Below, in pieces: positions 42,301 to 54,300 of a stretch of 64,000 bases of DNA; the stretch's first letter is position 1; each line of letters opens with the position of its first letter. The stretch is from contig NW_004450330.1 in assembly GCF_000321225.1 (NCBI RefSeq), positions 1,133,381 through 1,197,380 on the forward strand, read 5' to 3'. The position numbers and the translations under genes are program-made. The notes under the pieces were generated by a model, which was not told the DNA's origin, searched no databases, and saw only the letters and a program-made list of their open reading frames with translations. This stretch comes from Odobenus rosmarus divergens (taxonomy: Eukaryota > Chordata > Mammalia > Carnivora > Odobenidae).

Positions 42301-45300
42301 GGAATTTCCTGCAGTTAATTTTCCCCCTTTTTCTTTTATCTCTTTATAGGACTTACGGTTTTTCCAAAACCACTAACTGCATTGGAATATTCATTCACTG
42401 TGTCTGATCCACGGTCCTATCAAGGGTACATTGAAGACCTTAGGAAGTTTCTAAAACGTAAGTATGTTTTCTTAGAGTGAGGTAAAAGATTTTAGTTACT
42501 AGCGAAACCATAGGATAGATTACTTTTAGAAAACCAAATAATGATTACTTTTAGAAACATCTTTCTTAGAGTCTGTTTTACCTTTTTTTTTTTTTTCTGT
42601 TAAACACAGTCCACTGAGAGGACTTGCAGGTAGATTTTATAGTCATAAGAATATTCTAACTTATGGAAAGACATAGGGGTCTAAGCCGAGTGGGCAGTTG
42701 ATTTCTTTTCTATAATAAGTGCATGAATAAGTCTGTTGAGACAATGTATTTATATCTGCATTAAAAAGTATTTAAAACAAAACTAAATTATACAAAATAA
42801 TGACTCTTATGTATTTGGATCTTTTGGATCCAATGTACTTGTGAAGGAGAAAAGGAATGGTATTTATCATTTAAAAAAACCAAACCAAATACCTATCCAC
42901 TGTGGGTTTTGGAGTTAGCAGTCTGTTATAGTCATCCTAGCCCAGTTTTTCCTCTTGTTTTGTTTAACTTAACTCTGTGGTATTAACATACACATGAATA
43001 ATCATCACATGCCCTGGCCTGTTGGTTCTTAATCGCCTCACCTCTTCCTCGGGCACAGAGCTCTACATTCATTCCTTAGAACATATAGGACCCCATTGCC
43101 AAAATGACTGATTAATAAGGCTTTCCTGACACAACCTTCTGGTTCGCCTGTTTAACTTTCCCTCACTATTTTTCTACCTCATTGGGACTTCCACTTCACT
43201 GTTTTATTTTATCCCGGCCCCTTCTCCCTTACTTCCCTTTTTACCAAGCTTATTAATTCCATGGTTTTTCTTTCTTTTTTTTAAGATTTTATGTGAGAGA
43301 GAGAGAATGAGAGAGAGAGCAGGAGAGGGTCAGAGGGAGAAGCAGTCTCCCTGAGCTGAGCAGGGAGTCCGATGTGGGACTTGATCCTGGGACCCCAGGA
43401 TCATGACCTGAGCCGAAGGCAGTTGCTTAACCAACTGAGTCACCCAGGCGCCCCTAATTCCATGGTTTTTCATTTCATTTTTAGTTTTGCCAGTACTCTA
43501 AAATCCCTTACCTGTCAGTCTGTCATAAAATGCACATGGATGAAGCCACGTAATTCTCCTAGATGAAACCATATAATTCCTGGATGAAGCCCGTTCTTTG
43601 AGCCTGCCCCCTGAGCAGGCTGCTGAAGGCTTTCCTCAGGACTAATCAGCACAATGAATATTTTACCACCTCCCTCAAAGTGGACCAGCTCTACTACCTG
43701 GCAATCCCATTGAATTTCTCTGGATAAGTCTCTGACGGGATTATTTCCAACCTCTACTCAAACCTCTGACCCGTTACCTTTCCCACTATAACTCACTAAA
43801 TATAACCTGCCTTCCTCCTTAAAGAAATAATGGAAGTACTTAGATGGGAATTCCACCAGTTTTCCCATTACCAGTAAAACAGACCTACAGTTACAGTCAT
43901 TTTGTCTGTGATATTTCTCCTGCTTTGATGCCCTTCCTTGCGTTTAAGGCCACCTGTACCAGTCCTGCTTTTTGGATCTTCTTTCAGTGCCTTGGAAGCA
44001 TTGTTAACTATTCCTTCTCCAGTGTGGATAGAGCCTCACTTCATTGGATCCTTCATCAGCACGCAGAAGTCCTCGACTTCTCTTGTCTTAAATCAAAAAG
44101 CTGTTGATCCTACACCTCCACTTGGCTGCCTTTCGAAATCTCCTTCCCTTGATAGTTTGTTAAGGATGTTTTTGTCAGAATATAATCCATGATTTAAAAA
44201 TCAAATAGTAAGGAAAGGTCTATAATGAAAACCATTTCCTGTCCTTCTCCTTTTTAGCTGCAATCCTATTAATTTACTCAACAAATATTTTTGGAGGGCC
44301 TTCTTTGTGTCAAGTACTCTTCTAAGTTTTGTCAGTGAACACAGGAAACGCGTTCATGGAGTCTGTAGTCCTGTGGTGCATGGGAGGGTGATGAGTGCAG
44401 TGGAGGGACATGAGGCACAGATGGAGAGATGGGAAGGGTTACAGTTTTGAACAGGGTGGTCTAGGAAGGTCTCATGGAAGGGGATCCTTGAGGAAGGATC
44501 TGAAGGTGAGGGAACTAGCCCGAGGCTTAAAATGTCACGGTTTACCAAGGAAGTGAGAGGGGCTGGATAGAGTAAGCCAAGGTGAGAGTTGTAGGAGCTC
44601 AAGGTCAGGGAAGTACAGGAGGACTAGGTTGTATAGGTCTTCAGAGGCCATCGTTAAGTTCTTTGGTTTTTACGCTGACCAAGTTGGAGGTTTTTAGGCA
44701 GGGAATAACATCATGTGACTCGAATTTTTAAAGGATCACTTAGGCTGCTTTTTTGAGACTATGGGGGGGAAGCAGGGAAGCTAGTTAGGAGGCCATTACA
44801 CTAATCCAGAGGAGTAGAATGGGGGTATGGCAAGAGAGGAAGCAGTGGAGGTTGTGAATAATCTGATTCTGGTTACATGTTCAGTGGGAAAGAACTTCAT
44901 GGTTTTGAACTTTCTCTTAACGGTATTTTTTTCTGTATCTCTAAATATTATATCACTTTTATACATCGTCTTTACTTCCTGCCATGACAGATGATGATTT
45001 ACCTCACATGCCTCAGACCTCCCCCACCCGGTTCAATAATTGAGTTACTATTTTTAGTTACGTTATTGGTCACCTTTTTATACTTAGTCTTTATGTCCTA
45101 TTCTGTCATCTGTAGACACTCTTCTGACTTCCTTATTTGTACACTGTCATTTGAGGTATCCTTCTGAGTCCCTTTTTTTCCTGGAAAACTCTAGAGCTTT
45201 TCCCCTCCTTCCATAGTCTGTACAGGTAATTGTTTAGGCCTTTAACTATCCAGCTGTCATTTTTGGGACTCCTTTTTATCACTTTAGTTGGATCCACTGT

Positions 45301-48300
45301 TTATTGGCTCCTGCCTTCTTTTTTCTTCATTTACTGCCTAGTTTAATGGGGTATATCTATTTCAAGTAACTTCATAAGAAAAGAGACATGAGATGTAAAT
45401 TGAGTCCTTTCATTTCTGAAAATGACCTAATTTTGCATTTATAGGTGATAGTTTAGCTATATACAGAATTTTAGTTCCTTTGTTTTTGCCTTTTTCTCCT
45501 CTGCAAGGCTGGTTTTTTCATTCTGTTTCTAAATGTATTTCTTTTGGGTTCTAAAATTTGTTTTGGTTTCAGTCTCTAAAATAATCACTTTACTGGGAAC
45601 TTGATGGGGATCTTTCAGGATGAAGGCTTAGGTTCTCCAGTTCAAGGAAATTATCTTCTATTATTACTTTGATAATTTCCTCAAGTCAATTTTCTGGTTC
45701 TTTCTAGAATTACTCTGTTAGTTGGGTCTTGGATCTCTTGTTTTTTTCTCATTTTCTGTTTTACTGTATTATGCTTTCTGGGGGACTTAACTTTTAACTC
45801 TAATTTAACCTTCAACCCCTCCTCCCTTTTACCTTTCAGTTGTCATTGCTGAGTTTTAGGAAAGCCTTTCTCATGTCAAAAGGTACCATCTCTGTTTAAA
45901 AGATACATGGTCTTTTTTTTCAATGGCTACCGCTTAAAATTTAAAGTTTTATTTTGTTCAGATTAACCTTTTTCCTTTCGGGGCTTTCCTTCCCTTTCAG
46001 GTCTTCCCTTTTCCTTTCCTGTTGACCTTTCTTTTTCTTATTTTAGGCTTTCGTCAGGTGTATAGGGCTCTTTGGTTACTCTGTCTGGGATTAGTGATCT
46101 ATGTCCCATCATGCCTTGGACTTGGGGGGAGGGAGGGTCTTCATAATCTGACCATTCATTATTACAACTCCTTGCATTAGAGTGATTTTGTATTGAAGTG
46201 GAACATGGCATGATACAAAAATGGTCACTGATGAACCGACCTATACCAAAAGGTATATGCAGTCAAACCCTTGGGGGAAATTGGTGAAGGCCTTGGAATA
46301 TTTCTTGCAAAATGATCTTTATGATTGTGCCACCAAAGTCAAAAAGGAAGTGATGAATGTTGTGAGGTACCTATTGTGTTGTAGAAGTTTAACCCTATCT
46401 TCCAAATATTTGAATCCTTCTTTTAAATGAGTACATAATTTACAATTATATCCTAACTTTTGATAAATAAAAGATGAAACCAAAGATTTTTTGACAATTT
46501 TTTTCCAAAGTAAAGATCTACACTTCTTATAAAGACATTTACTGGGGCACCTGGGTGGCTCAGGTGGTTGGGTGTCTGCCTTTGGCTCAGGTCATGAGCC
46601 TGGGATCCTGGGATGGAGCCTGTATCAGGCTCCCTGCTCAGCGGGGAGTCTGCTTCTCCCTCTGCCTGCCACTCCCCCTGCTTGTGTGCGTGCGCGCGCG
46701 TGCTCTCTCTCTCTCTCTCTCTAATAAATAAAAACTTGAAAAAAACCCCACACATTTACTTTGAAATTTTTGTTCCTGTTTTGGTTGAATTCACTTTAGG
46801 TGGCCTTTTTCTGGTACCAGTTGTACCCACACACCAGTAGTTCTTATTGAGGTACTGCTGTAGCATATCTTAACTATTTGTGAGTATCTCTCAGTAAACA
46901 CATTCGTTGAGGGCAGGGACCACATCAGGCTTGCTCACTGTTGTGCCACTCTTGCCTAACACTGCTAGTGTGGAGCAAACAGCCAAAAACCCAGTGTGTA
47001 TCTTTCCCTCTCCTTTCTTCCCCATCTCCAGGTTGTGACCATTTGACTCCTTTATCACTTGCGTTTATCTAAGATGTTACCTCTGTTTCTGCTAAAAACA
47101 CCCTTCTCTAAGTTAACATTAACTCACAGGTGCCCCTTGACGCTGAGCTTTGTTGCAGTCCCTGCAGACTAGACTGCCATAGCACTATATATCTTTAGGC
47201 CCTTCAGTTATGATTGTTAGATTTAATGTGTGTTTTCCCCATTATACTGTAAAATCCGTAAGGGCAGCCGCAATGCCTTTATATGTTCTCAGCACTGTAT
47301 CTTTTTTTATGGGAGTATAGTTGACACATAATTAGTTTCAGGTGTACAACACAGTGATATGACAAGTTTATAGGTTACCACCACTATCTTTTGGGCCATG
47401 AGCATTGGAGGCATTCAGATAAAGCTATAGCCGTGGCTGGTGCCACCTAACGGTGACAAAAGAGACTGGTCTTTAATCCAGTTGGTGTCATTGTTGAAAT
47501 GGAGTAAAACATCAAAAAGTTAAAGGAACAAACTTAACATTCTTTCCCCAGAATAATCTGGTAATCAGCATTGCTGTTTTTGTTTTTGAAAAGTGTCATC
47601 CAAAGGATGATGTGTTCTGGGTGTGTTTAAGAACTGTTTCTGGCTGGGCGCCTGGGTGGCTGGCTCAGTTGGTTAAGCGACTGCCTTCGGCTCAGGTCAT
47701 GATCCTGGAGTCCCGGGATCGAGTCCCACATCGGGCTCCCTGCTTAGCAGGGAGTCTGCTTCTCCCTCTGACCCTCTTCCTTCTCGTGCTCTCTATCTCT
47801 CATTCTCTCTTTCTCAAATAAATAAATAAAATCTTTAAAAAAAAAAAAAAGAACTGTTTCTGGCTGATCTGTGTACACATGTATGTTTCCTTTTTAGCAT
47901 ACGATTTGGAAGAACAGAAGAATCTCACAGCCTGTCCTGATGGAGCACTTTTTGAACAGAAGGGTCCAGTTTATGGTGCATGTCAGTTTCCTGTTGCCTT
48001 ACTTCAAGCATGCAGTGGTGTGGATGATCCAGAGTTTGGCTACTCCATAGGAAATCCTTGTGTTCTTGTGAAAATGAACAGAGTATGTACATATTTTGCT
48101 GCTGCTTTTTTCTAGTAGCTTATATGAAGAAGCTGGCAACTTTTTTTTTTATCTCATTTAGGGGCAACTCACATAAAAGATTAGCCACGGTATTAATTGA
48201 CCTTTGGAAAATTAATACAGAAAAAAACTAAGACTGGTTCATTAAATCATGGATTAGGGAAGTACAACAGCTTCAGCTTTTCCCTTCTTATTTATGTGCA

Positions 48301-51300
48301 TTTAGGCATAGATGAATGCTTCAGGGGGCAGGTATTCAGGTTGTCATAACTAAAGCATGGTTTTTTTAATGTGCAGTGCTCATCTTTGAATCCTGTATTG
48401 TAATATTTAAAATTCCATTGAGAATCTATAAGGTCTTCGTTTAAACTTTTTGTGAATATTTATTTATTTTAAAGATATTATTTATTTATTTGACACACAG
48501 AGATAGCGAGAGAGAGAGAGAGAGAGAGCGCACAAGCAGGGGGAGTGGCAGGCAGAGGGAGAAGCAGGCTTCCTGCATGAGCAGGGAGCCCGACGCGGGG
48601 CTCGATCCCAGGACCCTGGGATCATGACCTGAGCTGAAGGCAGCGGTTTAAACCAACTGAGCCACCCAGGCGCCCCTTTCTGAATATTTCGTAGCAAAGC
48701 ATAGTTTTATAGTTATGTACATATAATTAAAAAGTAGACATACAAATAAAATTGCATTATAATGAGCTCAGTAGGGTGTTGCTACATTTTGCTTTGGTGT
48801 ACAGAGGAAGTGCCTGAATTATATAGACATTAGCAAATTAAGAAGCTTATTAGCTTCTCTATGTGGAAGTAAAAATGACTTGGGGTTATTGTGCAAAAGA
48901 AGATGCTTCCTTATGTAATGAAGTACTCTCTAATCCCTGTAACTCACTGCTTTATAAATACTGTACTGCAGAGCTGTGTTTTGATACAGTTGTCCTATCG
49001 AGACCTGTAAGGCCTCCCGTGAAGAATGAGGTGGTTATTCCTGATCATTTACTCAAAGAAAAAGCAGCTTTATAAGCAGGTGTAGACCTCTCAAGATCAT
49101 GCATGAGTTTATATCTCACTAAAGTTGCCCTTGATAAGCAAATTGCTACCATCCATTGGCACTGCTAAATGAAAGAGCCAGCCAGATCCTGAAGTGCCCA
49201 GACTGATGCCCCTCCAGCCTCCCCTCCTTTCCCCACGTGGACAATGACAGTTTCCTCATGATCCCAGGACACTCTAGAGATCATTCTGAAACACTGCCTG
49301 ACACATAATAGGTACCTTAATAATTACAGTGGGATGGTTCAGCAAGACTTCATTGAAATTAAGGTTAACAAAATAAGCCAAGAGTAATGGGACACTAGAC
49401 AATCTAGCTCGTAAGATGAATTAAATTTATTTAGCTTAACAGGAATGCCTTTTACAATTGCAGCCTTCCAGGAGTATCTCATAACATCTAGATTCCTGGA
49501 AAATCTACTCCCAGTATAAAGTCAAGAGAAGTTCAGTTCCTTCTCCTACAGGACCATCCTTTCAAGTTTATTTTCTCTTTCAGTATGTCCTCTTTGAATG
49601 ATGAGGGTCAGGATTACACCTGCTGATGGGGCAAAGCTTTACAGGACATGACAAGAAGACAGCATTATCAGGCTCAGGCTGGGATCATTCATGAGCTGTG
49701 CATGCAGAGTGTAGCAGGGGGTTGAATCCCACTATAGTTTGTTCCAAAGTCCATCACATGGGGAAGGATTGTTACTGCTGTTGATATTACTTAGGTTGCC
49801 ACAGAACTTCTCTTTCGGGAGAGATGTTTACATTTTACAGGCATTTGCATATAAAATGCATATAAATTCAAAACATAAAAAGATCCTCCCACAAAAGAGA
49901 TGGGATAAATTGCCATGAAGAGTTAGTTATATCCACTCCATCCATGAAAGTAGCCTCATTTCATACAACTGAATAGTGCTGTATCTTAAAATGGGATTCT
50001 CCCCAGTGTATGCATTTTGTGGAACAGACAGATGTGAGATGTGGTAAGGCTCCATGGAAACTTTATGGAAACATGTTGAGGTTTTGACCTAATACATTTT
50101 CATGAAAAAGCAGTTTTATGCTTCTGCAGTTCCTACTGTTAGCATTAAAGGTGTCTGTTTGTTTCTTGTTTTTAAGGGTAGCAAAGTGCAATACTATGTT
50201 TTACTCAGTTCTTCAGTAATGGATTTTTCTAAATTGCCCTAGTACAGTAATAAGACAGCTAATTGGTAAGATTATTATATTGAAAAGTCCATTCTAATCC
50301 TCTAAAATAAAATTAAAAGGCAGATGTAACAGTTTCAATACACCGAGTTAGTATTCCTCTCAACCCTTCCACCCCTGGGTCCCCAGCAACAAAACAGGAG
50401 GTTCTTTTATATATGTTTGTGATGTTTCAATTAACCAGTTTTTCTTTACCTTAGATAATTGGATTAAAACCTCAAGGAGAACCAAGGATAGAATGTATTT
50501 CAAAGGTTAGTATTCAAAAAATAACCCAGCTTCTTTTAAAGCTTAGTATATCTTAGTATTTTAAAAGTCCTCTGTAGTGCCAATCTTAGAAGAATAAAAT
50601 TCCACCAAACTTTGGGTGTCGAGCCCTTCTTAATTTGCAAATGATAAATCAAAAAAGATGTTTTCCATGTGCATTGATTTCACTGTGTTTACATTTACAT
50701 ATATGAAATCTGAGATTCACTTTTTTCTAGCTTAATAACACTGAAATGGGGGTTGGCCTTATAATGGATGGTGTCTTAATAGTGTATCATAAGATTTTTT
50801 TCTTTATTAATAGTACATAAATTGGTGTACATAGTGGCATCTGAGAGTTCATGAAACATTGTACATTTTCCTTAAGGCAGTGGCAGTATTTCTCCTATCC
50901 CTACTTTTTTTCCAGAGTGCTATGCAGTTTTCATCTCATAACTTCTTTTGTTTTCTCTCCATGCCGCAAGTGCAACTAAGACAAATATGTAAATGATGGG
51001 TAAGAGTTCTGAGGAGAAAATGTTAAAGCTCTAAATTTAATTTTATTTTAAAGATTTTATTAAGTCATTTGACAGAGAGAGACACAGCGAGAGAGGGAAC
51101 ACAAGCAGGGGGAGTGAGAGAGGGAGAAGAAGCAGGCTTCCTGTGGAGCAGGGAGCCCGCCCGTGGGCTCCATCCCAGGACCCTGGGACCATGACCCGAG
51201 CCGAAGGCAAACGCTTAACGACTGAGCCACCCAGGCGCCCCTCTAAATTTAATTTTTTTGTTGTGCAAAATTTAGCATTCCAACCCCAAATCTGTGTTCA

Positions 51301-54300
51301 AAGTATCTTACTTGAAATGTTACATTGAAATTACTTCTAAAGTTGTGGAGAAAAGAGTCTTCTTTTAGCCATGAATGGATTTCTTATTTGGGCAGAAATT
51401 TCTTGCTCAGTGGTTCTTTAATAATTTCTTTTGAATATTTATTCAGAAGAGTAGAATAAAAAGCCAGGAAATTTATGGTTTCTCATCTGGGTTGAAGTAT
51501 ACATGTGTGAACCATAGGCAATTCACTTTACCTCCTTATACCAGAGTCAGGTCAGCCAGTATGTTACTTAAAACCAGATGCTACATCTAAGCTGAGCTCT
51601 TCTTGATAAACAAATCCTTCTGAAAATCTAAGCAGATTCTCTCATCTCTTAAGACAAGAAAACGTTATGGCTACGAGAAAGATTCAGAAAAAGTAACTCT
51701 TTATTATCCTCCTTGCTTGCAAGTCTTTCCCATAGAAAGTTCCCGAGGCTTAGGTGCTAGACTTCAGCCAGGTAGAAGTGCTAATTTCATGACAGTGTAC
51801 CTGTATGTGGGAGCTTTTGCTTTGCTTGTGAGCAGACTACGTGCATGAGCTTCGGAAGAGTGGCTCTGTGGAGCCAACACTACTAAGAAAGGAAAACAGA
51901 TTTTGGCCAGAAGGGCAAAAGCTGTAAACTCCTTTCCTAAGATGTCAATTTTGTAAACCGTTGGCCAGTATAAACAACTCCTTGTAGCTGTTCCCTTAGG
52001 GTTTTAAATGGATTTTTATCTATTGTGTATCCTTTGCTTCTAGAATAGTTGGTGGAAATGGTAATGAAAAACCCTGATTAATGACTAAATTTCAGTTTGT
52101 TGTTTGAAGATGTATGTAAAGCATAGATGGGGATTTTATTTAGTTGGGGAATCAGTTTGTTTTTAGAAAGTTTGTTAAAAACTGCATTGTACTAGGCCGG
52201 TCACAAAGGAGTAATCAGGTGGAGTGTGTACATTTTAGGGATGTGGCTCTAGAGCAGATGGGAACATTTACTGCAGATCATCATGTTTTCCATTACATTT
52301 GTCTAGATCAAGTGTTCTTTAAATTCTTTAGTTGACTTATTTTTTAGAATACAAGAGAAGATACAGATGTATTACATAGTTTGATCTTGTTTTACACAAG
52401 ATACCAAAATATTGATGACAACATGCTCTTGGGCATTTAATTTAAAAGATGAATATTTAATTTTTCTATAAAAGTGAATCCTGTTCATTTAGGAATATAT
52501 AGAAAAATGTAGAAGAAAAAAATTGGTAAATGCTACCCAGAGATAAACACTGCTTAGAACATTTGGTTTGTGTTCAAATCTTAAGGGTGGTGAGGGTGTA
52601 GAAGAAAATACACTCATTTTAAAACTTAGTGACTATTAATAGATTCTTCAACTTAGTTGCTCCTAGTTTCCAAAGATGTCATTCATATACTCAGAAAACT
52701 AGGACATGTATGCTTCACCCTCAAGTTACCATTTTTCAGATAGGCACTTCAATATTTCAGAAAGTACAAGTAAAAGCTTGCCAACGTTTTTGGTACAAAC
52801 CAAGAGAACAGTTAAGAGTCAGTCACACCTGGGTGATCTTAACTGAGCCTCAGTTCTCGTCTTGGTAATTGATCCTGCCCACAGAAGGGTGTTGGGCCTA
52901 AAAGAAGTTAAATGGGGTGTCTGGCTAGAAATACCAACTCAATAAAATGTAATCCACAGAAAATCTCTTTACATGTTGGGGAACATCTCTGTTTCTGTGA
53001 ATTAAGCTCATGTATTAAGAGAAAACAAAGGCACTCATTATAGTGATTGTTTTTTCTTTATATAAAGAGTACAAATGTGGGGTGGTGGTTGAAAATGGCT
53101 TCTACAATTTCTCTTAGCTTTGTTATCTCCTATTCTTTCCACCTACCTTTGACCTGGATCTTGAGAGCTTGTGCATTTTGTGGGGTGTCGTCACTCTATG
53201 CGTTGTGCTGTCATCTTGCTGTGTCACTTGTCTGTCACATGTGCTACTCATCGTTACATAAGCAGAGGAGGACTTCTCCTTAGAGGAGACGCTTAGTTTT
53301 GCTGTGTGCTTTCAAAAATAGAAATTAGTGCATTTAAATCTAGAATTCAAGCTTTTATTAATGTTTTATTTTAATTCATGCTTAGTAAACTTCCACCGCT
53401 CTTAAGTCATTGATTTGTCATCTACTCAGTGTGTGTTAGTTACAGTTAAAATTAGTCCTGTTCAGAATGTGTTACCTGAGAATTCTCATTGCTTATCACG
53501 AAGAAGAGAGATAATAGCATGAATGAGTTGGATTATGGATGATTAATTTGTCTATTGGTCACATTCACCAGTTTTTTAAATACATGGAATATAATTCCAG
53601 TAAATTCGATTACTTTGATTTGCATGTGCTCATAAATTTAAGGGTATTTAAATTGGTTAAGAAGAGTTTTGCTTGGAGTACCTTAAATTTTTCCTAATAG
53701 ATTTTGGCAGTTGCATCATAATTTCCCCGTCTGGTTACCGTTAGTTACTAATCACAGGAAACTTTGCTGCCTCCCAGGCCTGAATCCTGCATTCTGCAGT
53801 GTGGCAGCCATTGTTTACAGTCTGGAAACACAGTATTTTAAATCATTTCAGGAATACATTGGGCCCCTATAGACCGCTCCCTTCCTGCTGTCAATGGCTG
53901 GAGAACTGGCATTGGGTAGTTGGAAGGCAGATAAGATTTTTAGACAGTGCATGATCAGATCTGGCTATACGTCAGAAGGGACTCTTCTGGAAAAGCCTGT
54001 AGGCTTATATCGGGAAATGTGAGAAGAATCAGGATAGTTTGTGTCAGAGGATTTAAGCAAAGATTAACATGTCTGTTCTCAAAAATATAATTGATACTCC
54101 TTTTTAAGTTGTTTTTTGTGGCCTAAAAAAAGGTTTCTTTTGTTTTCTCCTTTAGAGTGAAAACACAGCAGCTCTATCAACTTATCCTCCCAATGGACTT
54201 ATAGATTTAAAATATTTTCCATATTATGGGAAAAAACTGCATGTAAGTACTTAGTTTGTAAGTGGTTTTGACTCTTGGGGAACTGGCACATCTGTATTAA

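Larger units (their letters stand above)
37683..42349 (+). other. ATP1B3: ATP1B3 intron 2 (about 4.7 kb)
   Basis: Phase 1. It contains five SINEs, a MER5A, a 29-bp tandem triplet and an L1 tail piece, listed separately. The remainder is AT-rich and unassigned. It ends TCTCTTTATAG. Confidence 0.95.
42458..47897 (+). other. ATP1B3: ATP1B3 intron 3 (about 5.4 kb)
   Basis: Phase 1. It holds three SINEs, L2-like and old LINE debris. The stretches 42,460-43,270 and 43,475-44,250 show nothing nameable. It ends TTTCCTTTTTAG after a SINE that stops only 49 bases before the acceptor dinucleotide. Confidence 0.95.

Noticed and set aside
46221..46430. 69-codon frame [14 protein letters not shown]...
   Set aside because: Not recognised, within an intron, with no splice support or known domain.
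48863..49075. 70-codon cysteine-containing frame in intron 4
   Set aside because: Could look like a secreted peptide, but has no signal peptide, no splice sites in phase and no family resemblance.
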